From assembly GCF_000801105.2 (NCBI RefSeq), contig NC_079518.1:15976800-16040799 (forward strand): 64,000 nt of DNA, written 5' to 3'. Source of the stretch: Raphanus sativus (Eukaryota > Streptophyta > Magnoliopsida > Brassicales > Brassicaceae). The stretch's first letter is position 1, and every line of letters begins with the position of its first letter. A program made the position numbers and the translations under genes. A model generated the notes under the pieces. That model saw only the letters and a program-made list of their open reading frames with translations. It did not search any database and was not told where the DNA came from. This document shows positions 34,801-47,286 of the stretch, piece after piece.

Positions 34801-36500
34801 AAAAAGTTTTTTTTTAAAGTACATGAATACATAAGTATTACACAATTTTAAATACTACAACAAGACTTGTAGTCATGTAAAGTTGATCTGGAACCTCCAA
34901 AATTCGCAAAAAAAATTCCAAAATATTTTATGTAACAAAAGATGGTATGGTTGTTGTTGTTCTTGATGTTTTTTGTATGATTCTTTTTTTTTTTCAAATA
35001 GAATCTATTCACATGTATTAATATCAATGATAAAAATAAACAGAGTAATTTTTACTTTGAAATCCACTAGTTGATCATATATGTGAAAATTACGGAAAAA
35101 GTTTTATGGAATAAAATGATATTTTGCTTGTAATATTTTACAATGTATTTTTATATAAAATTTTATATTTTAGTGAACATTTTATTAATTAATATTTCTG
35201 AATATATATATATATATATATATGTGTAATTTATTTATAAAAGTTTTTCAGATTTAATTTAATGACGACATATGTAAGGACCATTGTATAAAATAAAAAT
35301 ATTTTTAATTAAAGTTAAGTTTGAAATTTTGTTTTTAGAGAATAACACCTTTATACTTCAAATATAAACTTTTGAAAACTTTAAAATAGAGTATCTTGTC
35401 GAATGAGTGTAAATGGACATTTATTCACAAAACCTTTTAAAAGTCGCTAAACTCATTTTAACATCCTCAATCATAGGTACGAAATGAACTTCTTAAATAC
35501 CAAAAATGCAAACCAACTCGAAACTAACACTATTAAGAAAAACTCTTTTCAACAACCACATCAGTCTGAAAGTAGTCGAGAATAGCATTTTCTAACCGAT
35601 TCTCGACGAAATTCATATGAAATTTTGTTTCACATATTTTGTCCTCTGAAGGTGATTGTATAGCCATCCTGTAATTCACTAGTTTAGGTTTTTGTTAAAG
35701 CTAAAGTGTAATACATTCCAATTGGCGTTGAACCATAAAATATATTAATTCATTAATATATTAAGAAAACCTAAATTTTTACCTTTCTAATAATTTTGGT
35801 TTATCTAAATATGATATGAATTTTTAACATATGCCCATTATATGTGTGTGTGTGTGTTAGTTAGGATTTGAAAATATAATATTCAAGTAATGTTGGTATT
35901 TTTAGGCCTAAAATTTTGGAATATTAAATACCTAAAATGTTTTGACATAGAAATGTTTAGTTTGTATATATCAAACATTTTGTAAGTTAATTTTATTTTT
36001 AGTGTGTTTATTATTATTCTGTTAAAATATTAGATTTTAAGGTTTACGGGTAGAAGATTTTGTAAGAAGTCTGCCAAAAATTCATGAAACAGCAGATTTC
36101 TTTAGAATTCTTTTTTAGAATGTAGAATAAATTTAGGATTAAAAGTCTTTTAAAGAATTTTTCTAAACAGTAATTCACTAAAAGCTTCTTGAGAAGTCTG
36201 CTAACTTGTAATACACTAACAAACTTCTTGAGAAGTCTTATACACCGAAATTTTTTAAACCTAATTAAAATTTTGTTTCCTTATATAAAGAATATTTACA
36301 CATTTTCTATTCTTTTCTAATTATAAAAAAATGTATTATTTTCACTCTAAAACTCTATAACCTTTCTTTAATCTCTTGGAATTTGAAAACACCAAACTTT
36401 AACCTAAGAGATTTTTCAAGAAGTATTCTTGATAAGATTCCTACACCGAATTTATTTAATGTAATTAAAATTTTGTTTCCTTATATAAAAAATATTTCTA
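31870..36500. repeat. Large repeat family, copy A
   Basis: Two parts, 31870-32058 and 33786-36500, match copy B (37672-39504 and 43109-43550) with many small differences. A Helitron splits this copy at 32059-33785. It contains an R1 core at about 34159 and several CTTGAGAAGTCT motifs near its right end. No open frame was found, so it is probably an old non-autonomous element or segmental copy. Confidence 0.7.
32059..33785 (+). mobile_element. Non-autonomous Helitron, 1727 bp
   Basis: The 5' end is TCCTCCTATATATTAATTG. The 3' end has a short stem (TCGCGAAATCGCGG) and terminates CACCTAA. It lies between A (32058) and T (33786). Copy B keeps the joined site at 37859/37860. The interior is rich in TTATAAA motifs and has no coding sequence. 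Confidence 0.88.
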
Positions 36501-36539
36501 CATTTTCTCTCTTCCTTTCAAATAACTACATCAAAACTG

Positions 36540-37382
36540 TAATGAATAAATGAGTATTGCGAATGATTTCAAGAAGGAAAAGTGTTTCTAATTGATCCAG
36601 AATGTGGATACAATGATCAAAAATAAAGAGTAGGAATAAAAATGATTTAGTCTATATCAAGCATGGAAACGACGATGGAACAGCATTGCTTGGTTTAATA
36701 TTGACCCTATAGGATCAAGAACGTGTATCATGTGGTCTACATTAACTGTATTAGGCTTTCTTAGTTAATTATGTAAAACTATTAGCAATATTTTTTGAGC
36801 TTTTAAAGCCCATTAGGAATAGATTTGGTTCTCTTAAACCAATTAGAAACAAGATTAGAATTTGGTTTTCTTAAAATATTTTGGTTAAGGATTAGGGCCT
36901 GGTTTTATTCTTTTAAACAAATAGCACCACTTTTTGTATTAATGAACCTTTATTAATAGAAATAAACTCTTCTGGTGCAAAACAAGATCTATCTTGGAAA
37001 CTATTGTCTTTGTGTTCATGTTGGTGGATAAGCTTCTCATCACACTAAGGAAGAACTCATTTTATGTGATCCATCCTAGATACCAAATAGGGTTAGCCTG
37101 TGTCCCAGGACCAGAAACGCAACCTGTGAACATTCCATAGCTCTAAGGTGAAGCCATCAATCACCCAAGAGTGTTAACAGCTTCTTTTGATCCTTTCACC
37201 CATCCCTCTTCAAGAGATCCAGGGAGACACAGTCATTCCAGGGTCTACCAAGATCGGCGTCAACTCTTTAAGTTCAGAATGGGCTTCATTTTTCTTAGGT
37301 ATATGGTCTTTATAATGGGTGTTTGAGCTATTAGACTGGATCTTTGAACCGGTTTGGAGTGGGATGAATTCCGTTTCCAACA
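36540..37382 (-). mobile_element. Possible solo LTR or LTR remnant
   Basis: Read on the minus strand the block starts TGTTGGAAACGGAATTC, a copia-like LTR start, and contains an AATAAA region. The other end and a target duplication could not be fixed. It interrupts the R1 repeat copy that resumes at about 37383. Confidence 0.35.
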
Positions 37383-37671
37383 ATTTAACATGATAACTAT
37401 TCATGGCATGATGCTGGTGTGAGCATGTATCAGTGTTTTACTTTCCAATAGTCGAGTATTGCACTAAATCAAACATAAAAATCAGCGGTTACTAAATTTA
37501 TCTGAATTATTTTTTTTTTCAACTGGAGGTTACAGCTAGAGGTGTAAATTCAGGAAAATCTGCCCTATTTTTATTTTCTCACATTTAAAATTCACTTTAT
37601 TTTAATTCTAAATCATTTATTTTAATTAAAACCATTTAATAAATGATTTACAGAAATAATCTATTTAACAT
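37383..37671 (+). repeat. Repeat family R1, truncated copy 4
   Basis: It starts inside the R1 unit (TTTAACATGATAACTATTC) and reaches the poly-T/CAACTGGAGG junction. The core is altered to TGGCATGATGCTGGTGTGAG. Confidence 0.5.
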
Positions 37672-38739
37672 TTGTTAAGCTAAATGAGTCTATACATATA
37701 AATACCAATTATAATTCTGCGAACAAAACCAGTAATCATCAATATACATCTAAATTAGCATTACAATTAGTGGAGGAGCCAAACCACTTTAGGTTTGAGT
37801 AATAGAATAGTCTGTTGATTTTAAGTTAAAAAAGAATTGATATCAAATTAATTATGTAATATTAATTAACTATGTAATATTATTAAAAAATTAAAGGTGG
37901 ATCAAAAAAGAATTGATCTCGAATTATAGGAGTCAAACTAATTATGGGAGTCAAACTAAATGTTTTAAACCAGATATTCTAATAACTATCTAACAAACAT
38001 AAGTGAAATTCATTTTTTAAGATATCACAGAGATCATCGGATCCCCCTCCCCGCTACATACCTCCGCCACTGATTACAACCCAAATGAAAAATTTTGTCA
38101 TTATCATAAAAGTCCAGAAGAGTGATGTTATCACCAAACAAGCTCATAATATAGTCAAACATAAGAAATAGATAGCCAAATCACTCATTATTACGAACAA
38201 CCTGAAAGGGTTATTTAACCCGAAAACTATTCGTGGCCTGCTGGTGCGCGCATGGGTCATTTATATAGGATCCGAGTCAACTGGTTGCACTGAATCAAAC
38301 CAAAAAAAAATGATAATATCAGCATTTTCTAAATTTCTTTATCATCTTTGAATTGTTTTTTTTTGTTCCAACAGGAGGCTATATCCTATTAGGAATGTTG
38401 ATCTGGGTGACCCTACCTTATTTAAACCTCTCCCGTTTTGGTTAAACCTACCCTATTTAAACCCTCACTATTAAAACTCCAAACCTGTTTATTTTCAATT
38501 AGAAACAGATTTAATAACAGTTATTAAAAGGATAAGCTTTGTTAATAAGCTAAAACATCTTCAAAAGACAGTCTATAATTTAAAATCTCAAGTTTTTGAT
38601 CTCTAAAAAGAAACTTCAAAACTGTTTCATATTTGTATTTATATTTTGATACTTACAATTACCCATCACATTTATGATTTTTAGATAATTTATCGACAAA
38701 CCCTTAAAAAGATGCTACAACTCATTTTAACATCTCTAA

Positions 38740-38931
38740 CTAGATTCTGATCTGTCTTTAAAGAGCGGGCATATTTTTTTGTTTTCATTTTTTCTAAAAA
38801 TTTAATTTTTATATTTATGTTTTTATTTGTATAATATTTTTAAATAATTAATAAGAGACTTTAATAATTATATTAAAATAGTTGGATCACACCTATATCA
38901 ACAGGCCATGTTCCTGTTTTAATAGTATTGA
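38740..38931 (-). mobile_element. Short Helitron derivative, 192 bp
   Basis: On the minus strand it starts TCAATACTATTAAAACAGG and ends AGAATCTAG. Copy A has the uninterrupted site at 35470/35471. A related element with decayed 3' end lies at about 41424-41640. Confidence 0.85.
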
Positions 38932-39504
38932 TTATAGGTATGAAATGAACTTCTTAAATACCAAAAAATGTAAACCAACTCGAAACTAAGACTATTAAAA
39001 AAACTCTTTTCAACAACCAAATCAGTCTGAAAGTAGTCGAGAATAGCATTTCCCAATCGATTCTCGAAGAAATTCATATGAAATTTTGTTTCACTTATTT
39101 TTTCCTTTGAAGCTGATTGTATAGCCAGTTAATTCGCTAGTTCAGGTTTTTTTTTAAAGCTACAGTGCAATACATTCTCATTGGCATTGAACCATAAAAT
39201 ATATTAATTCGTTAATATATTAAGAAAACACTAAGTTGTTACCTAACTAATAATTTTGGTTTGTCTAAATATGATATGCATTTTTAACATATGCCCATTA
39301 TATGTGTGTGTTAGTTAGGATTTGAAGATATATATTCAGGTAATTTTGGTATATTTAGGCTTAAATTTTGGAATCTTAAATACATTTTTTTAAATTTTTG
39401 ACATAGAAATGTTTAGCTTTATATATTAAACATTTTATAAGTTCATTTTATTTTTGGTGAGGTGTTTATTGTTATTCTATTAAAATATTAGAATTTAAGG
39501 TTTA

Positions 39505-42500
39505 CTAGACTTTAATCCGCGCGCCTGTGCGGAGATATTTTTTTAATTTGCAATGTCAAACTTGAAGCAATTTCTCAGATATAAATGTATATATGTGACC
39601 ATGTTAATAAGGAGTGGACATTTCGGTTTAATTACGTGTTTGGTTTGAGTTCGGTTCGGTTTGGTCTAGTCTATTTGGGTGTGAACAAATTGAACTAAAG
39701 TCAACCCAAATTAGTTTAGTTTGGTTTGTATTCAATTTTTGTTCGGTTTGGTTTTGGAGTGTATTTGATTCAATTTAATTTGGTTCTGATTGTGTTTGTT
39801 TAGTTCAGTTGTATTAATTTTTATGTTTTAGTTCAGTTACAAAATTATAATTTATTAAATATAAACAGATCATCATTTGACACAGAATCATTAATTGTTT
39901 TCTTTATCTTTAAATGTACAGCCAAGCATGACAGTAAAAATGTAGATGATGTAATTTAATAGTTTTATGTTTTTATTTTCAAACCTAATATAAATATCAT
40001 AGGTAATTTTCTGATTTTGATATTAATGTATGAGATTCATTTTCATACTCTTTTATTTTATTTGAAATTGTGTTTATTTTAATAATTTAGAAGTAAAATG
40101 TGTAAATAATATTTAATTGTTTAGGTTAAAATATAAATATATTAAATCTAAATATTATTAGTTTATTTAATTAATCTAATAAAAATATTTTGGTTTTTGG
40201 TCCAATTCAAAACCAAACAATTTGGATTGATAAAATCTTCAACCAAATTGTTTATACATATACTTTAATTTGGTTTGAGTCCGTTTGAGTTTGGATGTAA
40301 AAATAAAATTTTGACATATATATAAAACAAAACGAACACCCGCACGGTTGTGCGGGTCGAGATCTAGTTTATTATTAAATCGCTGTAATATGTCATGATT
40401 AACCAGTCACAAATATCCCACAAATCCAACAATTTTCAAACATTGTGTCAGTCATACAAAACGGTAAATAACGCTTGAAACTGCAACCACCTGCATCCGC
40501 AAACACTCGCATCCACCACCGCATCCGCCACCGCAACCGTTGCGTTTGATCCAGTCGGACCCTATATTGTAAGTTTAGATACTTTGACGTTACATAAATA
40601 TCCAGTACATATAGCTTTTAAGAGATTAAATAAATATTCCTAAAAGCATTGAACATCTTACTAAACTGAAAATTAATAACAACTAGATCTTGATCCGCGC
40701 AACCACGCGGATTTTAATTTTTATTTTATTTAATTATGTAGATTTTTTTAAAATTACTTAAAATATCAGTTTAAAATAACGCCTAACGCCTAAGCGCTAT
40801 CTAAGTTTATAATTTTTAATAATTACTTAAAATATTTTTAAAATTAGGTACTTTTAGGAATATTTACTTAATCTCTTAAAATATTTTTAAATAGACTAAA
40901 TAAATGTTTAATTAGTTAGTTTTTAATTTAGTTTATAATTTTTAATTTTTTTTAAAAAAACATTCGGATCCGGTTATCCGAGGGTATTTAGATTTTAGTC
41001 CGGATATCAGGAAGGTCCGAATCCAAATCCGGGTAGCAATTTTACAGATCCAAATATATCCTAATATACCCTGAACACCCGGTCAGTCTCACCCCTAACT
41101 ATATCGATGGAAAAAAATAACTTTTTGAGATAATGCTTTATGATATACTAATGAATTTCCTCGGACTTCAACATCTCTTATGTTCCTCGAACGCGGAATC
41201 AGTTTTCAGTTTTTTAGCTAAGACAGCTAGATCCTTCTATAGGCAGTTACTTTTTATTGGATCTATTCCGGTCTGGTTACCAAAATCACCTCAAGTTTGA
41301 GTAATAGAATAGCTGTTTACCGTAAAAAAAAATACTAATGAATTTAGTGGGTATGCAAGAAGTTAATGAGCTTCTTATTTGTTCGTGTAATATGTCGTGA
41401 AAACTATGAATAATTAGTAAATTGGAAAGCTAAAGATTCTGACCCGTCTTTAAAAGAGCGGATATATTTTTTTGTTTTAATTCCTTTTGAAAATTTTAAT
41501 TTTTATATTTAATTATAATTTAAAACTCAATTTGGATTATATATATATTAAAATTATCAATAAAGTATTAAAAATGTGGGTTGTAAATAATTGAACCACA
41601 CATTTATCAATTATACATGATCCTATTTTAATATAATAGATTTTGATATCTAAATTAGTTAAATATATATTTTCGATTGTGATTCACCTAATACATTTAG
41701 TGTATGTAGAAATGTATTTGGGAGGCAAGATTAGAAAATAAAGTAATATTCAGTTTTTAATAAAATTGTTTCTCAATCAACTAAATAAATAGCAAGATAG
41801 AGAATAAGATAATAGTTTATGTTTTAAATAAATCGTTCTGAAATCAACTGAATAAATAATACCAAATCTACCTTATTAACTGTTAAGATGGTAAAATAGA
41901 AATATGAAAAATAATTTTCAATTAGTTAACTAATATTTTAATTTAATTATTAACGTGAATTTTGCTAATTGATTATTCACTTTATAGTAATGTTTTGTTA
42001 GAGTAGTTAATGCTCGTTTACATTCAAAGACTTACTGATAAATAAATTTCAGTATTTGTAATGTTAGTATATATTAAGTGGTAGCAATTGAAAAGCAAAC
42101 CAAACACGTGTTATAATTACGGTAAGATTGTTGTATTTAAATTAACCTATAAGAAGAAAACATTAAATGATTTAAATCTCAGTGGAAAAAACTGTTAATA
42201 TTAAGATAAAATAAGAGTAAGTTCTTAAAAGTTCTTTAATATACTTCCGTTTTAACAAAATTTAATTGAATTTATAATTTTGATTCGAGAATAAATAATT
42301 TTAAAGTTTTCTATTTGTGTTTTTCAAAAAAATTTATTATATATTAATAATTGATTTTCAAGTAGTGTGTTCATATCCAACTCAGAACTATGATTGAACC
42401 GATAAATCCAATGATATGTGTATAATTCAGTTCAATTTAATAAAAAGAGTTGTAATTATAATCATAGAAAATCTGGTCAAAATCTAAAATTCCGCTATTA

Positions 42501-43108
42501 ACCTAAAATCCGATATGAGATGACCCGCTGAAAACCAAAAAAAAAAAAAAATTGAAATATTTATTAAATAATTCATACTTTTTAGTATTATATAAATTTG
42601 AAAAAGTAACTATTTAGATTTTAATGAGATTTGTATTATGTCATTTGAAGAAAATGAAACAATGGTAATACGAAACTTTATTATTGATATGAAAATATTT
42701 TTTCTTTTTTTGGTTACTATGATAAATTTAATTTTTATTTATGTCGTTTAAATCCAAAACTTAATTTTAAGATAATTTAAAAAGATGAACACTCAAAATT
42801 AGCATATCATTACTATGTAAAAAATGGCATAATATTTTTTTAAAATTTGCATGTATATATTCATATCTGATCTTTAAATAATATTATAGATGAAAGAAAT
42901 GATATTCAAATTAAATGGAAAGTATATACTGTATAAAAATTAAAATTATTATCGTTCACAAAATATGGAAAGTATTAATTAGCATAGTTATAGAGAATAT
43001 TATATTTTTAGTTTAAATTAAATGTCAATGGAAATATTTGTAAATATATTGAAATGCAGAGCCAGAATCCTAAACTTTTAGAATATGATCCTGCTTTAAT
43101 TGTATAGA
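39505..43108 (-). mobile_element. Composite Helitron, 3.6 kb, with nested insertions
   Basis: On the minus strand it starts TCTATACAATTAAAGCAGG (43108) and ends GGATTAAAGTCTAG (39505). Copy A keeps the joined site at 36046/36047. Inside lie other Helitron ends: a plus-strand 3' end with hairpin CCCGCACGGTTGTGCGGG ending CTAG at 40367, a minus-strand 3' end at 40683, and a small element at about 41424-41640. No RepHel frame was found. Confidence 0.75.
41424..41640 (-). mobile_element. Short Helitron derivative related to 38740-38931
   Basis: On the minus strand it begins TCTATTATATTAAAATAGGA, and its 3' part contains the same GAATCT and CCGCTCTTTTAAAGACGGG features as the 192-bp copy. The last bases have two extra T residues, so the exact left end is uncertain. 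Confidence 0.6.
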
Positions 43109-43556
43109 TGGATAGAAGATTTCTTAAGAAGTTTGCCATAAATTTATGTAATAGCAGATTTATTTAGAATCTTTTAGAACATAGAGTAAAATTAGGATTA
43201 AAAGACTTTTAACGAATTATTCTAAACAATAATTCACTAAAGGGTTCTTGAGAAGTCTGCTAACTTTTAATTCACTAACAAACTTCTTGAGAAGTCTTAT
43301 ACCCCGAACTTTTTTAACCTAATCAAAATTTTGTTTCCTTATATAGAGTATATTTACACATTCTCTCGTTTTTCATAACTGCAACAAAAGTGTAATGTTT
43401 CTCACTCTAAAAATTTATAACCTTTTTCTAATCTCTTTAAATTTGAAAACACCAAAGTTTAACCTTGAAATGTTTCTCAAGAAGTCTTCTTGAGAAGTCT
43501 CCTACACCGATTAATTTAACGTAATTAGAATTTGGTTTCCTTATATAAATAACTAG

Positions 43557-45910
43557 GTGATGACCCGCACCTCTTGCGGAGTGAATATATTTTATTTAGA
43601 TTGTAAATTTTTTTATATTTTCAATATTTTAAAGGTAAAAGTTCCGGTGACATATATGATATGTTATACAATGACAGATTGTACTAAACTGATTATGTTT
43701 ATATAAGATAAATTACATTTAAAAAAAAAAAAACTTGTGTTATTGGTTAGGAGTAATCGAAGTTTAGTTAGTGGAAGTAAATAATTATATAAACTTGGTT
43801 ATGAATTTAAGATAAAAAGAGAAATAGACAATCAAATGGAAGATTTCATAAGATAAAACGAAACATAGAAAATATAATAATAATATATGAAAGAGAAAAC
43901 TTATAAGAAAAAGTCTTCAAGAAAAAAAAACAACTGGTATGAAAAGTATATTCAGAACTCTCCTATAAAGAACGATAACAAAGAATATAAACTTACCAAA
44001 ATGAAATTGCATCCCCATAACATATATATCAATATATTACATTCATTTTTGATATTGCTTTAAATATGTTTAGGTTGTGATGCCTATGTAAGAATAGTTT
44101 AGGAAGATATACATATCAATCGAGGATAGGGTTTTGGTGAGGCACGATTTTACATCATGATAATCAAATAACGCCTATAATCAAGCCAAAATATCAGTAA
44201 TTGATCGTCTAAAATTTACAATTTGGAAATTATGCAGTTTGTAAGATTTGACCATAAAGAATTTAAATCTTTGGTTACTAATCATATAATAAAATGATCA
44301 ATCTTTGATTTAAACGGCGAATATTTATGCTGAAATTGGAAAGAAATAAATTTTACATTCCATAAGTAATATAGCAATGGCGTTAAATCAGATTTTTTGA
44401 AAAATACATGAACTGATATAAAAAATTATTCCATTAACATTTGTGAAGATCTCTCAATTACAAAGATAGTGGTCATTAAGTATGTGGATTGCATAAATGT
44501 TTATTAAGGGAATAATTTTCTGTCAGTCAGTCCTTAATTTTCGGCTACGTGCATCGTGGACATAGTATGGACTCCATTAATATAAACACTTTTTCATTAC
44601 ATAAAATTCATCAGTTTAAACATAAAATATAAACAATTTTTCATTACACGCTAAAATATTGTGTTTTATATGTTCGCATCCATTATATTTTATCATCTCT
44701 TTGTCTCATGTCTTTCTCCCACTCTATATTTGTTTTTTGCAGGTTTTTGATTTCATGATTTTCATTTTATCTTCCCAAAAAGTAGATTTATTAATATTGG
44801 ATATGCATGTTTATGTTTTTCTGTGTTATATTCGAATAAAACTATAGATCCAACCTAATGTGATTGTTTAGTTTAATTATATATATATAAATTTATATTT
44901 ATATTTTTTTCTGTTTTGAATATTTGTTAATGTTTTGGATATACATTCATTTCAGATCTAAAGACAATACATCAGACTTCGGACTTCATTAGCAGACTTC
45001 TCAATAAGTCTTGAGAATTGTAGTGCACTAGCATCCTTCTAGAGAAGTCGAATATGTAAACTGTCAAAAATGGTAAAAGTCATTTTACAATTATTTTGTG
45101 TTTCTTTGTGTTAAATTTAAATAAGATTATAGATTCAACTTAGTGTTATTTTTTTCTTATTATTTTAGCTTAAAATGTTTTCATGGTTTATCTTTCTCTC
45201 TAAAAATAAGATATAAATCATCAAACTTTTGATATTTATCTGTTTTGTATGTTAAAACCAAATAAAAGTATAAATTCAAAATAACTGTGATTATATGTAT
45301 TTATTATTTTTTTAGTTCTAAAATTTTTAGGTTCAAACACTATAAAGTATTTTTTGTGTGTGTTTGATTCAAATTAAATATATTAAATTTATTGTAATTG
45401 TTTTTTCTTATTGAAGTTTAGAAGTTCTATTTTAAAAATATTTTTTTGAAACTATTTTGATCATTTTTGAATATACAGATTTTTCAGATCTGAGAACTAT
45501 GTACCGACCATCGTTAGCAGACTTCTCGAGCAGATTTCTTAGGCAGATTTCTGGAAAAACTTCACCGAAAAATTCTGCTAAACCAATATTTTAATGGAAA
45601 ATTAAAAAATACAAATATAATTTGACCACATATTCTAGTGGAAGACTTCTCTAAAATATTCTAGTTCTCAGTTTAACTTCACTGAAATTTTTAGTTCCCT
45701 TTAGGATTACGAGACTTCTTCGAGAAATATGCTAAGCTATAATACACTAGAAAACTCCCCAGAAAAATCTTCTATAGAAGACGATTTTGATTATGTTGGA
45801 CACTGGTGTTCCCAATCTTGTTTCACTTATAGCGGTTGAATGTACAATGAGAAATCATGTAGAAAGAGACTTTGTTTTGATAGTGCATATAGAGTTGTAG
45901 ATAATACATT
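43557..45910. other. Non-coding region starting with a Helitron 3' end
   Basis: CTAGGTGATGACCCGCACC at 43557 is a minus-oriented Helitron 3' end with a CCGCACCTCTTGCGG stem. Its 5' partner was not located. The rest is AT-rich with scattered AGACTTCT/AGAAGTCT motifs and no gene. Confidence 0.5.
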
Positions 45911-45916
45911 TACTTG

Positions 45917-47126
45917 TCTCCAAACTATTAAAAATATATTTGTGTAATAAGGATAATAATGATGATAAAAAGTTATAGTTATTACACACTTAATGATATC
46001 AATATATTATTTTCTTAAATCTATGTATCAATATTGAAAATAGATCATTTCGAATACTATTCATATTTTCAATACAAACCAAAACTCTGTATCCTACACT
46101 ATATATCATATCATTTTTCATGTATAATATTATTTAACGATCAAAATGAGTATACACACAAGAACTAAAAAATATTTTACTATCATTTACCAAAAAATAT
46201 TAATATGACAATTCTGAATGTTAAATATAGTTTTAAAATTATTATAAAATTAAATTTTAAATCTAAAATAAAAATTTGAACTTGTAGTAGGTTAATAACG
46301 AAATATACTAATATTTTCATATCAATAAGTTTTTTATATTATCATTTTTATTTGGATGACATAATAAAATTTTATCAAAGTCTAAAGAATTATAATAATT
46401 TTATGTTATATTAAAAAGAAATATAAGTAATTTCATCATTAAAAAAACAATTATCAGATATAATTTGTGTTTTTATCGGATCAATGTTATCAGATCACGG
46501 ATTAATAGCGGGATTTTATCTTTTTAAACGGGTTTTATCGTATTTTTAATTAACAAATTTTTTATTAAATATAAACCGGATTATAAAAAAGGTAGTGGGT
46601 GTACCGGTTCAATTATGAATCTGGGTCGGATATGAAAACACTTCTTAAAACTCAAACATTATTATAGAACAGCTTTTAAAATATTTGTTTTCTAATAAAA
46701 AAAAAAAATTCATAAATTTTTTATGAGTATGGTTCAACAAAAATATAAGAGCTTTCAAAGATAGTAGTAACTTTTCTAAATCGAATAAGGATTACGAAGT
46801 AGTGGGAATCGATGGTTAGAACTGTGATATAATTGTATGACAAGAGAAACCCATTTTCAGTTTAAAATGAATAATTCATATTATTATTACATTTCAATAA
46901 TAAGAACACATTGCTCTTCAATATATAATATCTATACTACTAATTCACATATATCATCTTTAAATCTATTTCGAACAAATACCATATTTTCAAGAAAGGA
47001 AAATAAACAATAAAAACATAAAATCTCAATTGTTATGATTCTAAAAATAATAATTGTAATTTGTAAATCAGTTTCACATCAGTAACTGAAAAAAAAATCA
47101 TGTTTCCTAAGCAGATCAAAATCTAG
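45917..47126 (+). mobile_element. Probable Helitron
   Basis: The interior is homologous, in opposite orientation, to the 5' part of the 39505-43108 Helitron; for example about 46474-46636 matches about 42362-42545. The 3' end is GATCAAAATCTAG followed by T. The 5' end TCTCCAAACTATTAAAAA is approximate and not preceded by A. Confidence 0.5.
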
Positions 47127-47286
47127 TTTTAGGTTATTTTTTGAAAAACCCTTGAATTATTATTATTTTCTCTTTATTGAAAATCTAAAAATACTAAAAT
47201 TTCTTATGTTTACTTTTATAAAATAAAAGTTAATTAGTTCCAAATATTAAATTTCTTTTAATATTGTTGATTATGATATTCTTAAG

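Larger units (their letters stand above)
37672..43550. repeat. Large repeat family, copy B, split by Helitrons
   Basis: Segments 37672-38739, 38932-39504 and 43109-43550 follow copy A in order. The gaps are Helitrons. Copy B lacks the 1.7-kb Helitron of copy A and retains the empty site. Its R1 core is at about 38230. Confidence 0.7.

Noticed and set aside
42362..46636. Inverted match between 42362-42545 and 46474-46636, considered as the TIRs of one 4.3-kb element
   Set aside because: One arm lies inside the 39505-43108 Helitron and the other outside it, so the pair would cross an established boundary. Two related Helitrons in opposite orientation explain it better.
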